A stretch of DNA of 64,000 nt from Taudactylus pleione (GCA_031769625.1 JAUIMM010000113.1:14852501-14916500); one strand, 5' to 3'; counted from the first letter of the stretch, positions 11,938 through 24,109 are shown. Notes: generated by a model not told the origin, from the letters alone. Program-made: numbers and translations.

Positions 11938-12208
11938 GGGCCTGATTCAGAGCCGGACACACTGACAAGAGCGCTCGCTCTGAATCAGGGCCCTCCTACC
12001 TAAAATTGGAGCGGCCTCCTGGCCGCTCGCATAGCTGTGGGTGACCACCCACAGCTTATGCGAGCGGCCAAAAAGATGGTAGCGATGGTCAAGACCATCG
12101 CGACCATCGGGCTTGCGACGAGACCCTGCGGTAGGGTCTCGCTGCCGCAAGCCCAGGAGTGCTTTTGGCTTTATCAGAGCCAAAAGCACTCCCACTGACA
12201 TCACTAGT
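11938..12208 (+). mobile_element. Poly-hairpin element, copy 1 (right half missing)
   Basis: It starts GGGCCTGATTCAGAGCCGG, preceded by TGA. Consecutive hairpins follow in family order: a terminal one (GCTCTGAATCAGGGCCC returning on the end), then GGCCGCTCGCATAGCTGTGG with its complement, GATGGTCGCGATGGTC with its complement, GGCTTGCGACGAGACCC with its complement, and GGAGTGCTTTTGGC with its complement (12156-12192). The copy breaks off inside the central CACTGACATCAC palindrome. Confidence 0.75.
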
Positions 12209-12337
12209 GGCAAGTGGAAAGTGGCCTGGCAAGTGGAAATTGGCAGTCTGACAAAATTCTGTGTGAAAGCTACAAAAGGATCCTTTTAACCTCACAGTCT
12301 TTATGACTCATGCAAGTTCATATTAAATCCAGAGTAA

Positions 12338-12652
12338 TGCTGGGAACACACTGAACATTGTGTGTACCCAGCGATGCGACATATGACCGCACGGGCGACG
12401 GGCTGAAATATTGAGCGGCCGGTACACATCCGGTGCCCGACCGCCCAATATGTCAGAACCAGTCGCATTCCGCAGCATGGGGTCATCAGCCGCATTGGCA
12501 GATTGAGCTACATGTAGGGCCAACCAGAAGATGCGACTGACGACCAAACAGGGCCGTGCATGGCCCAACATAGTGCGTGCACATTAGCTGATTTTGACAA
12601 TATATCGGAATGATCTGTCGGACGAAATATCATCTAACGTGTACCCACCTTT
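12338..12652. repeat. Probable hAT-type MITE with GGGTACACAC ends
   Basis: The left end contains GCTGGGAACACACTGAACAT and the right end contains CTAACGTGTACCCACC, approximately complementary over about 12 bases. An internal GTGTGTACCCAGC echo occurs at 12360. No target duplication could be confirmed. Confidence 0.4.
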
Positions 12653-12708
12653 AGTCCCTTTTTAAATTGACCATATATATTAGTCAGCCCTCTGTGTTTG
12701 CATGCAAG

Positions 12709-13012
12709 GGCGTAACTAGAACTTTGGAGGCCACATAGCAAGATTTTAAAAGGCCCCTCCCCAGAGGTAAAATAAAAAACCCACATACATATGCCCCCGC
12801 ACAGAGCCCATTTGTGTTATGCCACACAGAACCCATTCAGGTTATGCCACACAGTAGTATCCCTTATACACATTATGCCACGTAGTAGTAGTGCCCCTTA
12901 TACATTATGCCATACAGTAATGCCGCTTATACTACACAGTAATTCCCCTTACACATTATACCACACAGTAATGCCCTTTACAGATTATGGTACGCAACGC
13001 CGGGTACCCCAG
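12709..13012. repeat. hAT-type remnant with GTAACTAG end and short minisatellite
   Basis: It begins GGGCGTAACTAGAAC, a variant of the CAGTGGCGTAACTA end of the hAT elements at 22439 and 35926. It continues with a degenerate CAGTAGTGCCCCTTATACA-type tandem repeat from about 12790 to 12985. The right end is not resolved. Confidence 0.45.
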
Positions 13013-13308
13013 CTAGTTGAGAATAATGAACGCTGATGATTGTAGTAATATTTGGCCTAATGCTGGAGATATATAATATATCTCCTGCATTAGGCTCTTC
13101 TTAAATAGTCCCGATACCTACATGCTAAATTTTAAGGTATAAAAATTGATGCATGATTTTAAGGTAAAAGTGATATGAATTAATTGGGTGGACGGACGGT
13201 GGACCTAAAGTTGTAGTGGATTAACCTTGTAGTGACCGGTAAAGCTATAGTACACAGCACAATGCCGAAAACCAGAATAAAAGGCTGCTGCGATCATGTT
13301 AGGGCAGT

Positions 13309-13430
13309 GGTTCCCAAACTGTGTGCCTAGGCACCCTGGGGTGCCTCGGGACACTTGCAGGGGTACCTCAGGTTGGTGGTCCAGCACCAAATCAAATTAT
13401 TTATGGTCAATGTAATGTAAATATGTGGAT
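13309..13430. repeat. hAT-type MITE fragment (CAGTGGTTCCCAAACTG end)
   Basis: It begins CAGTGGTTCCCAAACTGTG. The next 110 bases are the reverse complement, with substitutions, of the right part of the element at 40484-40793. Only one end is present. Confidence 0.55.
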
Positions 13431-14493
13431 AATCAGAAGTGCAAACCTGCCCTTCACAACATAACTGAACATAAGGATGACAGGTAACACAGTTTACTTC
13501 ACTTTACTACTTTATTACATTGCGAGATGCCTGACGCAAATGAGACGATCCAAAAGGAGTAGCGTATTGTATTTTTCTTTAAACTTGGTGTGTTATATTA
13601 GCATCGCAGACACAGTGAAACACCACTCAAAGTAGACCAGAGATGCCGGCTGCGACTTTAACCGCACAGGAATTCATTTTGAATACGTAAAAGTCACAGA
13701 TGAAGCACAATGGAACTTGTCAGGCGAAAAAGCCGTGGCCACGTCATCATTCAGACTCTGTCACACACAGTTGTACATATGTCGCGCATCAAATTGATCA
13801 GTGTAATCTAACAGAGTAGTTTTGTTGCTCCCATTTGTTTTATTTATACTAATAAGACGCACATTTTCAGAAAGAAAGACTCTCGGCATGGTCAAGTCGA
13901 CCGGATCTGGCGTACTGAAAGGGGCTATTTGCCATGACTTCAGCAACAATGTACAAGGACACATATATGTAAATGAGAAAACACAGGTGTTACGTACACG
14001 TTGCACTAGTCACGGTATGTGAATATAAACTGGTAGTGCGGCCCTTATTTCAAAACATAGGAAAAGATTATTATTATTTGGAATCTATGCATATTTGCAT
14101 TTGTAAATAAGAATGAGCAATGTCATATCTAATAAAAGGAGTGATTTCTAGCACCTTATGTAATAATAAGAGTTATATAATATTGGCTGTTATTATTCTG
14201 ACATGGGTATTCCCACTGGAGAAATGTATTTTACTTTCACTGGAGAAATGTATTGAATAACAGAAATACAATCATATTACTTAACAAGATTGCACAAGGA
14301 ACCAGGCAAGAAAAGCTACAAGCAACCAGCCAAGACTGACTGCTGAAGCTGCCCAGATGATTACAGAAATAAAAGTAGGTTTTCTCTTTGTTTGACCTGT
14401 TTTTTTTTGTTTGTTTTTTATTGAATGTTTTTTGAATTTTAGAAATATAACATGAATTCACATACAAAGACACAATACCAAAGAAACAACGAT
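13431..14493. other. Unassigned stretch
   Basis: No gene or element is recognised. About 14400-14470 is T-rich with TTTTTTATTGAATG, resembling an antisense LINE 3' tail. Confidence 0.3.
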
Positions 14494-14663
14494 CAGTGGC
14501 GGCTCCAGAGGTGGGGTTGGTCCAAAATTCATAGAAGGGAGCCGCACCAACTGCCAGTGAGTCGCGGTTGGCGATGTTTGCCAACGTTTGAGGTGGCAGT
14601 TGGTGTAGCTCTCCTATTTGAATTTTGAACTGTGCTGCAGCCTCACCTCTGGAGCCACCACTG
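14494..14663. mobile_element. Small hAT-type MITE (CAGTGGCGGCTCCAGAGG ends)
   Basis: Left CAGTGGCGGCTCCAGAGGTG pairs with right CACCTCTGGAGCCACCACTG with one mismatch. The CAGTGGCGG terminus is typical of hAT elements. The flanking 8 bases do not match well. Confidence 0.65.
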
Positions 14664-16205
14664 ATGAGAATCAAATGTAGTATTACATAATCTCTGCTGT
14701 GTAAACTGGGAAGCCATGGAAAAGTATAATATTATAGGCAGAGATTAGAGACTCCTTATATTCTTCTTTACATACAGAGAGGTTCCAAGTGTGAATATAA
14801 GCATGTAGAAGCTGCTAGGTAGTTCTGCCGTAATCATCATCATTGCGTATGGTTGCACCATTACACACAACAGATACACCCCCTACCTTGTGTACCTATT
14901 TGAGTTGTAATTGACATGAAAACGCCATTACTATACCTGCTTCCCCCTGTTCCATCACTTCAATTGTTAGGCGTCTGAATTGTAAGTTATGCAAATATCT
15001 GCATACAAAGGAAGGAGTATACAAAGGAAGGAGTATACAAAGGAAGGAGTACCTTCTTTGGTAGGTGTGCGCAGCACAAAAAGGCATATCTGGCGCAGCT
15101 AAAACACCCGTACATCCAACAGCCCCATAAACTGCAGGTGGCTTGTGGACCATGTCATGCTGCCTACATGTATGATGTTACAAGTACATAGCACTAACAG
15201 GAACAGTAGAAAAGTATTTTGATTGAACTGTAGCCGGCAGTATTGCAGAAGCAATTTTATTGTGCTCTCAGCAGCCCAAATGAGTGGTGAAAATGGACCC
15301 TTGGAGCTTGCTCTGTGGTATTTGTCAGAATAAATTAAGAAGGAAGCATAAATATGCAATGTATTTCAATAGTAAAATACAATCTGTAGTAATGTACATT
15401 AAGGTTTCAGAATTCCCATGAGTAGAATATAATAGCTGCCGCCCGGGCAGTGGTTGTGGGTAAGTATATCACACACCTCCCATGCTCTCTGTGCCATGCA
15501 GCTACAGGTACAATCTGTAGCCTTTGGCAAACCACGTAGGTAAAACACTGAACTTTGCTAATTGTCTAACCATAGGCGTTTCGTCAATAGTGTGATTTCC
15601 TCAGGGGACTAGGTCTGCAGTCATACACAAGGATGGAGTCTGATGTTGTTACTTAATTGATCCATTAAGAGATCAATATTTGATCAGTATGAATTAGAAA
15701 GCATAATGGGCCTGTATGTCAGGGTGATTCTTTGTAACAGCCAAGTGTTTAAATCTAATAATATATAATAAGATGGATATTACGAAACATTGAAAGAAAG
15801 AGTAAAACATATGTAATAAAGAAATAAATAATATACGTGTAGGTCCAGCCTTGGATCTATTTATTTGATACTTAACAACATTTGTGTTCTAAAGCTTTAT
15901 ATAAAGTAGAGAGATATCAAGTAAATTATTTTGGTTAAATTAATACGGATATACGTTTAATACGCATATATCGTATATGTATAATGTGTATAGTTGTATT
16001 AATATAGCAATACAATAAAAATAATAATAAAAAATAGTTGTTGTTTTTTTTAGATAATAGGTGATTCAACAAAGAAAGACAAATTTAAAACGTCTTAAGG
16101 ATAGACTATGTTTGATCTAGAGCAGTGAAACATTATTTAGTATAATTGGGTATGGCGAGGGCAGTTCTGAAGATGCTGGTGTGCATCCAATGGCAGCTGA
16201 TAAAT
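14664..16205. other. Unassigned AT-rich stretch
   Basis: About 15015-15052 has three direct copies of GTATACAAAGGAAGGA. About 15540-15620 contains GGCGTTTCGTCAATAGTG, which resembles the 3' tail debris of Penelope-like elements. Nothing else is recognised. Confidence 0.3.
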
Positions 16206-16500
16206 TTATTTTTTTTCAATAAATTTTTATTGAGACAATATGTATTCATAACATGAGACATATTTTGTACCATACAACATCCAACATAAAATCACATTGA
16301 TCACATATAATACCAAAATAATTCAATTTGTATGATTTACAATTACATATTTTGAGATATATCTTTCAAATCTATAAACAAGTCTTCAATTTAATCCTTT
16401 ACATTTATATTTCTATTTTGATAAACCATTGATAATTTTATTTAAAAAAAAAGTATTTCAAAGATGCTATTTAGTCACTTTGGTACTTACGTTTTTAGTT
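16206..16500 (-). repeat. Antisense L1-type 3' tail
   Basis: The plus strand reads TTTTTTTTCAATAAATTTTTATTGAGAC and then AT-rich sequence, the reverse of a LINE 3' UTR ending in poly(A). No ORF2 sequence is left. Confidence 0.4.
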
Positions 16501-17054
16501 TACATATAGTATCTATTGGGACTTCTAGTTATTCATGTTTTCAATGTTACCACCTTGGCAGTTATTGTTGACTTCTTGTGTATCTAAAATTTGGAGACTG
16601 AGGGGATTGCAGTTGTTTTGCATCTTGTAATGGTTGCAAAGACTGTGTGGTTGTATTTCTAACCTGCTATCTCTGATAGATTCAGAGATGTGCGACTTTA
16701 ATTTGAGAAAAAGTTCTGCCAATATACTGTAGTCAACAAGGTCAAGCAAATCGATAACATCAGTTGTATACAACTAATTATATTTTTCATATCAAAATGA
16801 TCATCTGGTGGTGTTCATTGTGAATGTTGCTGTTAGTGTTGTGTTTGTGTGGGTGGTGGTGTCCAGCTTATGCAGTGACCGAGTCCACTGTGTTTTGTTA
16901 CTTGCCAGATGGTATTTATTTATGTGGAAGGGAGAAAAAAACTACTATTTTGTGTTTCAAATTCAGTTTTGGGTTTTTTTTATATGGCTTTTAGTTACAT
17001 TGGGGAGAAATGCGTTTTGTCTGTACTGAAGACATTCCAGTGTTTGTGAATTTT

Positions 17055-17564
17055 GGGCCTGATTCAGACCCGCTCGCGAGTGCACAACGCTCACATGCGA
17101 GTCGATGGTCCCCCACTGCGCATGCACACGCTGGAGCCGGCTCCAGTGTGTGCATGCGCGAGACCCGGCCTGCAACAGGCACTCCGTCGTTACGGGACTC
17201 GCACAAAAACGGGGCAGCTGTCGATTGTGATTTACAGCTCTCCCCGTTTTGGAGGCGGGCAGGGGGGATGGCTGGCCAAACTGAGGCGTTCCCGAAGGAA
17301 CGCCTGCCGTTTGGTGGTGGCCTCAGTAGTGAGCTTTCGGCTCTATCACTGGGGCTTGCGATGGACGAGACCCTACCACAAGGGTCTCGTCGCAAGCCCG
17401 ATGGTCGCGACCATCGCGACTATCACCTGGCCGCTCGCAAAAGCTGTGGGTGGTCACCCACAGCTTAGCGAGCCACCAGGAGGCCGGTTCTCAAAAAAAA
17501 AAAAAAATGCCGCCCTGATTCAGAGCGAGCGCTCTGAAAGAGCGTCCGGCTCTGAATCAGGCTC
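17055..17564 (-). mobile_element. Poly-hairpin element, copy 2 (inverted)
   Basis: The ends are GGGCCTGATTCAGACCCGC at the left and GGCTCTGAATCAGGCTC at the right, with TTT on both sides (17052-17054 and 17565-17567). Order is reversed relative to the 43034 copy: the double-hairpin terminus lies at the right (17511-17564). Clear stems include GCTTGCGATGGACGAGACCC with its complement and AGCTGTGGGTGGTCACCCACAGCT at about 17440-17464. The central CACTGACATCAC palindrome is eroded. Open frames across it are chance products of GC-rich sequence. Confidence 0.8.
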
Positions 17565-18040
17565 TTTGTCTTGATGACACAAAAATGTCTTGTGTTTTGA
17601 TGTTACAATATTTGGTTGGAACAAGTATATAATTGGCTACCTGCTAGTGTATTGGTGTAAATTGACTGCTTGTTGGTGCGTTTTATTAGTTTTGTTTGTG
17701 GTTTTATAATCTAGGAGATATTCCCTGTTGATAATTTGATTTACAAGATTGAGGAGAAACTGCTCAAGCTTTAAATCAAATCCAAAGCATGTAGCCGCTC
17801 AGGGAAGCTGAAGTCTAGCACAGGTAAGCTGGAGAGGCAGGGGGCCAGGGCATAGCTAGACATATGGGGGCTCCATAGCAAAATTTATACAGGCCACAGC
17901 TTAGAATCAGTAAGGCATAGAGATCAAATTCTGGTTCCATGTATTCAGTTATATGATGTTTTTCATTTACCTATATAAATCTCGTTGATAAATGAGGCCC
18001 TATCACTCAAAACGAATGATAAAACTTGTTGCATATGATA

Positions 18041-18118
18041 ATGGTGCTCCAGCCAATCAGCTCCCAGCTGTCATGTGTTTGAAAAATGACAGTTGGGAGC
18101 TGATTGGCTGGAGCACCA
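18041..18118. repeat. Perfect hairpin (MITE core)
   Basis: ATGGTGCTCCAGCCAATCAG and its complement CTGATTGGCTGGAGCACCAT flank inner arms CTCCCAGCTGTCAT / ATGACAGTTGGGAG around a short loop. The inner arms are shared with the elements at 2508 and 10012. Outside it, ATAAAACTTGTTG and GATAAATGAGGC occur on both sides as direct repeats. Confidence 0.65.
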
Positions 18119-18171
18119 TTTATTATACACAGTGAGTTTTGGGTGATAAAACTTGTTGATAAATGAGGCTG

Positions 18172-20159
18172 ATAGTACTTACAGAGGGCAAACTTGTCAT
18201 AACCCTGACAGCTCCTTGATGGACTCGGATGTACAGTGATATGCTGATGAAAGACACTGACACTGACAGCCATTGATTCCTATGTAACTTGTTATGGTTC
18301 CCAGCCATTATCTCACACCTACACAGCAGCATTCTATATAGGAAGCTATAATATGCAGTAGAATAAGGGCTTCCCTTCCTCCCTTCACAACTGCCAGGGG
18401 AGATCATAACTGGGGCCCCATAGAGGAGGGAGAGCTCCTGAGTCTAGTGAGTGTAAGAACCAGAGAAGCTCTCTGGACATTACCCTAGTGTTGGAGTATA
18501 TGTTAAATGGATTAAAGCAATGACTTCCCATTGTAAATATTTACTATTAAACCACCCATCCTCTAGTAGCAGAATAGCAGGGGAACAGCGTCCAAGACGC
18601 CTGAGGTTAGGGAAGTACTGACAGCCCTCCGGTTCCTCTGTAAAAAGTAATTAATTTGCTGCAGGAAAATTTTGCATTTAAATGACTCCAACATATTACT
18701 GATGTCGCAGCTTATGTGGCTGAGGCAGCCCTCCAGTATCCTACACAGGAGGCTTCCATACCTTATGAATTGTGATTACAGAGAAGCCTCTTTCAGCACC
18801 ACTAATATACTTAGCTGTTAGTTGGCTGTCTGTAGGCTGTATATCATTCTGCCCAAGTCTTATCTGTCTTTATCTGTGTCTTGCAGTCTTGCTCTGCATG
18901 ATACACTCAAACCATGCGCCTGGAGCTCACTACTAAACGTAGCTCCCTTAAATCTTTGTCTTGTCTATTCTTACTCTCAAATACACATCCGCTATCCACT
19001 GGTGCCTGCTTATCTGCTTTAGATCGCATTGTCACATAAGATAGGGTTTGTACACGCTGCAGTGTGCATGTCTGGAGGATGCTGCGGGGGGGGGCACTGG
19101 AGCAGTGATTCTGGCTGCAGGGTGCAATTCCAGGCACCCTGCTAGTCAGATACAGGGACTGTGGGCAGTTACAGTACCACCTATAGGGCTCTGCGCGGCG
19201 GCACAACTCGCACACCCCTAGTTACAGCCCTGCTGTTGGTAGGTGTCAGCGGTGGAGGTCAGTCCACACGGCAGATAACTTAACCAGGCTTATTGATTTA
19301 TTAACCAGCTAATAAAAGGAGGCAAGGTAACACTGGGTTAATGCAGGTATGCACATGCATCAGGTACAAACAAATCCAGCCAGAAACTTATGGGGTTAAT
19401 GCAAGTAGTGTGCATATTGGAGTAGCACACCCCTATATATACAGTCAATGATGGATGTGGCCCTTTAGCGGTGAACGGTAGTGACATGGTGGTACTTGTG
19501 CCTCCGCTGTATTATCTAAGCTCCATCATAGTGAGATGCTCAGGGGCACATACTGTCTCAATGGAGGACGGAGAGAGAAAACGCACGGATAGGCAGTAGC
19601 GCATTAGGGTCAGAGGTTGCACTGTGACATCAGCGGACCTCTGTCTAAGGTACGGAGTCCTAGGTCTGGCAGTAGAAGAAGAGACAGCACAGAGTGCAGT
19701 TCCCTCTTAACAATATAAGGGCAAAATGGATAGTGACATCCGTAAGATACCAACAGTCGTAAGATGCCCAGTAATATGCCCTGTCGCGGTGCTAATGTGC
19801 CCATTTGTTATGTTCCTGTTGTGGCAGTAGTACAGAGCTATCTTGTTGTGCCCAGTTTTATGCAGCTCCCCTGCTGTGCTTGGTCAGTACCCAGTGGTAC
19901 ATAGCAACCACACCATTCCTTCTTTGTACCTACATCCCATGTTGCACCCACTAGTGCCCAGTTCCACTGTTGTACATAGCTTCCTTGTTGTGCCCAGAAG
20001 TATATTTCTCCCCTTTAGTACATAGCTTATGAGTGTATACACCTCATTGCTCACCTCTTCTGGCTACCGCAGGCAATGGCTGTGGTCACATTAGTCAATA
20101 GGAAGCAGACTGTAAATGATCAATATAGCTGGCTGATTTATATTGGATAAAGCAGCAAT
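18172..20159. other. Unassigned stretch
   Basis: I see no gene. About 19800-20030 is a weak degenerate repeat (TTGTGCCCAG, AGCTTCCTTGTTG). The rest shows no features I can support. Confidence 0.3.
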
Positions 20160-20490
20160 CTCACATGGGGCGGGATCGCATTTGGGATGTGATGCATCCC
20201 GCCGCTCTTCGCATGCATGCGTTGGTAACGCCGGTATGCATTACGAACAACGTAAAAGGACCGCTCTCTTGATAAGAGCGGCCTGATGGAGGGACTTCCG
20301 GGTCTATGACCCAGAAGCCCGTCTGGCTTCCAATTGGATCCCTCTCACAGCACTCTCCTGATAGAAGCCCATAGGCATAGACAGATGGCGTTACCCACCG
20401 CAATCAAGCCCCGGAGTGCATCTGAGAAGTATGGTCAAACCCGCATTTTCGGGATTTGACCGCATTTCTACCTTGCTGCATCCCCATGGC
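20160..20490. repeat. GC-rich inverted-repeat fragment
   Basis: It contains GGGGCGGGATCGCATTTGGG at the left and hairpins such as CAAACCCGCATTTTCGGGATTTG. It shares short motifs with 5755-6170. Ends are not resolved. Confidence 0.3.
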
Positions 20491-20615
20491 CTTTTTAAGG
20501 GAACTACTTCCTAAGTATGCATTTCACAATGTAATTTTCAGTGTAAATAATGACAGCAAATAAATTCTTCAGATGGTCCCTGAATATAGGTGATGTAGGC
20601 ATTCGCCTAGTGCAG

Positions 20616-20930
20616 TGGTCGCTAACCTGTAGCTCGCGGAATTAATTTTGGTAGCTCACCTAGCTGCAGTACTGCAGAGTCAACTAGGAGAAAGTGACCT
20701 CTGACGTGTGCTCCCCCATGGCGTCGACGCCATGGGTGGAGCCACAGGGAAGCACATCAGGTGATTACCGCAGCCTCTACAGCAATCACCTGATGTGCTT
20801 CCGCGTGGTTCCACCCACGGCGTCTATGCTATGGCGGAACGAGTGACTCCCGCCCAGCCCTGCCGGAAAATCACACAGCAGCCCTGTCTACATATCTTTT
20901 GCTCCTCTACTGCACGTACCTCCTTAGAGC
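20616..20930. repeat. hAT-type fragment with long hairpin
   Basis: It begins CAGTGGTCGCTAACCTGTAG, a hAT-like end. A hairpin at about 20752-20804 pairs GAAGCACATCAGGTGATT with AATCACCTGATGTGCTTC. A second pairing joins ATGGCGTCGACGCCATGG to itself at 20718. Confidence 0.45.
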
Positions 20931-21726
20931 CGGTAAATAACAGTGAAATGTGCCTGTGCTTAAATTTTATTTACAAACTACAACAATATCACTGTAATAA
21001 TTAATTGTATTGTTATTTTCTATGAAACATATTTTTTTTTCATTAAATGACCTTCAATTGTACTGTAATTATACTGTAAGCTGTAAAGCATGCAGAAATG
21101 TCAGACATTTTAAGAATTTATGATTTGTATGATATTATATATTATAGTCCTGTACAACAGATGCCATGAAGTTGTGTTTTACAACCGTGGCTCAATTTAG
21201 GCCATAAATAAAGAGCAGAACTGCACCAAGATAAATAAATCTTCTCAGTGCCACAAAAACATGTGACATTTGTTCTGTCTGTGCCATATATTATTCTCTT
21301 TTATAACTAGGATATACTATACCTTGTATACGATATCTCCATTTCGGATGTTGCTCTTTGGCCTGAAACCCAAGCTTGTCCCACACGACAACCAGTTTAT
21401 GGTAATGTCTGGCTAATGGAGGGATGAATTCCTCTGTGTATACAACACTCATGGATGGAACTCCCAGCTGCATAGATTGCCTGTTCCCTTCCATGAGCAG
21501 ATAAAACATCCTGCACTTAGTAGAAGGAGACCTGGATGGACTATGATTCTTATCTACCATATAATTCTGATTTTCTACAGTCAGTGTGTATGTGGTTTCT
21601 CACACTTATCTATGAGGCCAAATAACCTTTTGAGTACACGGGTCTGGTTAATTTTTTCTGGTTTTCTCTGTTTAATGTGGTATTTAGGTGCAAATTTGCA
21701 CTAACCTATTGCAATTCCATAATAAT
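20931..21726. other. Unassigned AT-rich stretch
   Basis: No gene or element is recognised. Confidence 0.3.
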
Positions 21727-21850
21727 GTGGACAGCACAGTAAAATAGTGGTTAGCATTGCTGCCTCACAATGATAAGACTGTGTGTTCAACTCCGACCAG
21801 GAACTAGTTCTCTCTGTGTTTGCATAGATTTCCTTCCCTAATTTAGTAAC
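21727..21850 (+). mobile_element. tRNA-derived SINE head
   Basis: It contains an A-box-like TAGTGGTTAGCATTGCTGCC followed about 35 bases later by a B-box-like GTTCAACTCC, the internal RNA polymerase III promoter layout of tRNA-derived SINEs. The following TTTGCATAGATTT resembles a SINE body. It is a partial, diverged copy. Confidence 0.6.
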
Positions 21851-21997
21851 ATATTAGTAAGCTAATTGGCTGTTGCCAAGCAACGGACTTAGGGCCTGAT
21901 TTATAGCCGCACGCAAGCTGCATTCAGTGCTGATTTTTTGCAGCTGGGCAGATCTAAAAGCTCATATGGCACATGTGTTACAGAGTGTACGCACAAA

Positions 21998-22345
21998 GGC
22001 CCTGATTCAGAGCCGGACGCTCTGAAAGAGCGCTTGCTCTGAATAAGGGCGTTTTTTTTTTTTTGTGCGGCCTCCTGGCCGCTCGCATAGCTGTGGGTAA
22101 CCACCCACAGCTATAGCGAGCGGCCAGGTTGATGGTTGCGATGGTCAAGACCATCGAGCATGCGACGAGACCCTTGTGGTAGGGTCTTGTGGCTGCAAGC
22201 CCCAGAGAGATTTCGGCTCTAACAGAGCCAGAATCTCTCCACTGACATCACGTCAGTGGGGCCGCCCCCAAACGGCAAGCGTTCTCATGGGAACGCCTCC
22301 ATTTGGGCAGCCACCCCCCCGGCCCGCCCACCAAAGGGCACACAA
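21998..22345 (+). mobile_element. Poly-hairpin element, copy 3 (right part missing)
   Basis: It starts GGCCCTGATTCAGAGCCGG. Stems I to VII are in family order; stem V (22205-22239) has arms GAGAGATTTCGGCTC / GAGCCAGAATCTCTC. A T run (22052-22063) separates the terminal hairpin from stem II. The copy ends near the VII/VIII junction. Confidence 0.75.
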
Positions 22346-22438
22346 AAATGGTCTATTCAGTGGGCGTTTTATGGGAGTGCCACGGGTTAGCAGCAGGCAT
22401 AAGAGGCCGTGGTCAGATGGAGACACTGCAACTGCCAT

Positions 22439-23931
22439 CAGTGGCGTAACTTCATCCCAGGTGCCCGGAGGCAAGATAAATGTTGGTGCCCCCCCCCCAA
22501 ACTAAAATGTACCACCCCCCAGCACCTATGCCAGCCTCAGCTGCCGCCGCCCCCCTTATGCAGTTCCTTTTATATAATGCCCCCAGTAGTGGTCCGCCTA
22601 TGTAGTGCTCCCCAGTAATGGTCCCCCCTATGCAGTACATCCAGTAGTGAGCCCCCGATAATTGCCCCCAGTAGTGAGGCCCCTTGTAGTTGCCCCCAGT
22701 AGTGAGCCCCTGGTAGTTGTCCCCAGTAGTGAGGCCCCTTGTAGTTGCCCCCAGTAGTGAGCTCCCTGTAGTTGCCCCCAGTAGTGAGGCCCCTGTAGTT
22801 GCCCCCAGTAGTGAGGCCCCTGTAGTTGCCCCCAGTAGTGAGTCCCCTGTAGTTACCCCCAGTAGTGAGGCCCCAGTAGTTTCCCCCAGTAGTGAGGCCC
22901 CAGTAGTTTCCCCCAGTAGTGAGGCCCCTGTAGTTGCCCCAGTAGTGAGCACCCTGTAGTTGCCCCCAGTAGTGAGGCCCCTGTAGTTACCCCCAGTAGT
23001 GAGGCCCCTGTAGTTACCCCCAGTAGTGAGCCCCTGTAGTGAGCCCCTGTAGTTGCCCCCAGTAGTGAGCCCCTGTAGTTGCCCCCAGTAGTAGGCCCCT
23101 GTAGTGAGCCCCTGTAGTTGCCCCCAGTAGTGAGCCCCTGTAGTTGCCCCCAGTAGTAGGCCCCTGTAGTTGCCCCCAGTAGTGAGCCCCTGTAGTTGCC
23201 CCCAGTAGACGGCCCCTGTAGTTGCCCCCAGTAGCAGGCCCCTGTAGTTGCCCCCAGTAGCAGGCCCCTGTAGTTGCCCCCAGTAGCAGGCCCCTGTAGT
23301 TGCCCCCAGCAGTAGGCCCCTGTAGTTGCCCCCAGTAGCAGGCCTCTGTAGTTGCCCCCAGTAGTAGGCCCCTGTAGTTGCCCCCAGTAGTAGGCCCCTG
23401 TAGTTGCCCCCAGTAGTGATGGCCCCCACCGCGCGCGCACACAAAAAAAAAAAACACTTACCTTTATCCATTGCTGCTGCCGTCCATCCCTGGTGTCTGC
23501 TCCTTGGCACTATGGGAGTGACGTCATTACGTCACTCCCATAGTGCACTGCGGGACCCGGAAGACGAGCTCACTCCTGAGCTCCGTCCCCGGCGTCCGCT
23601 CCTCGGCACTATGGGAGTGACGTTATGACGTCACTCCCATAGTACACTGCAGGACCCGGAAGACGGAGGGAGCTCCGTCCTCCGGCTACCGCCAGGAGGA
23701 TAGGAGCCGGGCGCCCGCTGGAAACACACTCAGCGGGCGCCCGGCAAATGGAGGGTGCAGGGGGTGCGACCGCACCCCTTCCACCCTCCGTAGTTACGCC
23801 AATGGAGGTGGAGCGCCGATCAGCGGCGCTCCTTCTCCATGCAGCTCCCGGGGACAATGGAGCCAGGTGCCCCCTTCAGGGCTGACGCCCGGCGGCAAAT
23901 GACTCCATTGTCTCCGGGAGTTCCGCCACTG
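22439..23931. mobile_element. Non-autonomous hAT element with internal minisatellite
   Basis: The element begins CAGTGGCGTAACTTCATCCC and ends GGGAGTTCCGCCACTG. The 8-bp duplication ACTGCCAT flanks it (22431-22438 and 23932-23939), which defines it as a hAT insertion. About 22560-23430 is a 23- to 25-bp tandem repeat (CCTGTAGTTGCCCCCAGTAG plus GTGAG). It is followed by two copies of a CRE-like palindrome, CACTATGGGAGTGACGT with its complement (about 23508-23543 and 23608-23643), and paired GGCGCCCG motifs. There is no transposase. Long minus-strand open frames (to 352 codons) are read-through of the repeat. The minisatellite is the reverse complement of that in the hAT at 35926. Confidence 0.85.
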
Positions 23932-24109
23932 ACTGCCATAGGGCTGGTGCAAGTTTCAATAGTGCTACCAATGGTATCATATAATCGATGGCTACTGCAT
24001 CTATGGACGCTGAAAGTGAGCGTCCCGGTTGTACAGAAGGGAAGGAGTTTATAGAGGCAGACGGACGACCGCCAATAGACGCTGCTGCGTGCGATTTAGA
24101 ATCAGGCCC

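Larger units (their letters stand above)
21892..24109. mobile_element. Container element with GGGCCTGATT ends, holding two insertions
   Basis: The left end GGGCCTGATTTATAGCCGCA and the right end GCGATTTAGAATCAGGCCC are approximate inverted repeats. Between them sit poly-hairpin copy 3 (21998-22345) and the hAT element 22439-23931. The remaining own sequence is only a few hundred bases. Flanks TTA and GCA do not match, so the target duplication is lost or one end is misplaced. Confidence 0.5.

Noticed and set aside
17010..17574. Plus- and minus-strand open frames of 134 to 173 codons
   Set aside because: They lie across a GC-rich poly-hairpin element, where open frames occur in several phases. 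The same pseudo-peptides recur in other copies at 49565-50103 and 55005-55476.
22452..23510. A 352-codon minus-strand open frame with Gly/Thr/Tyr repeats
   Set aside because: It follows the minisatellite inside a non-autonomous hAT element. Overlapping frames give similar repeats, as expected from the DNA repeat rather than selection.
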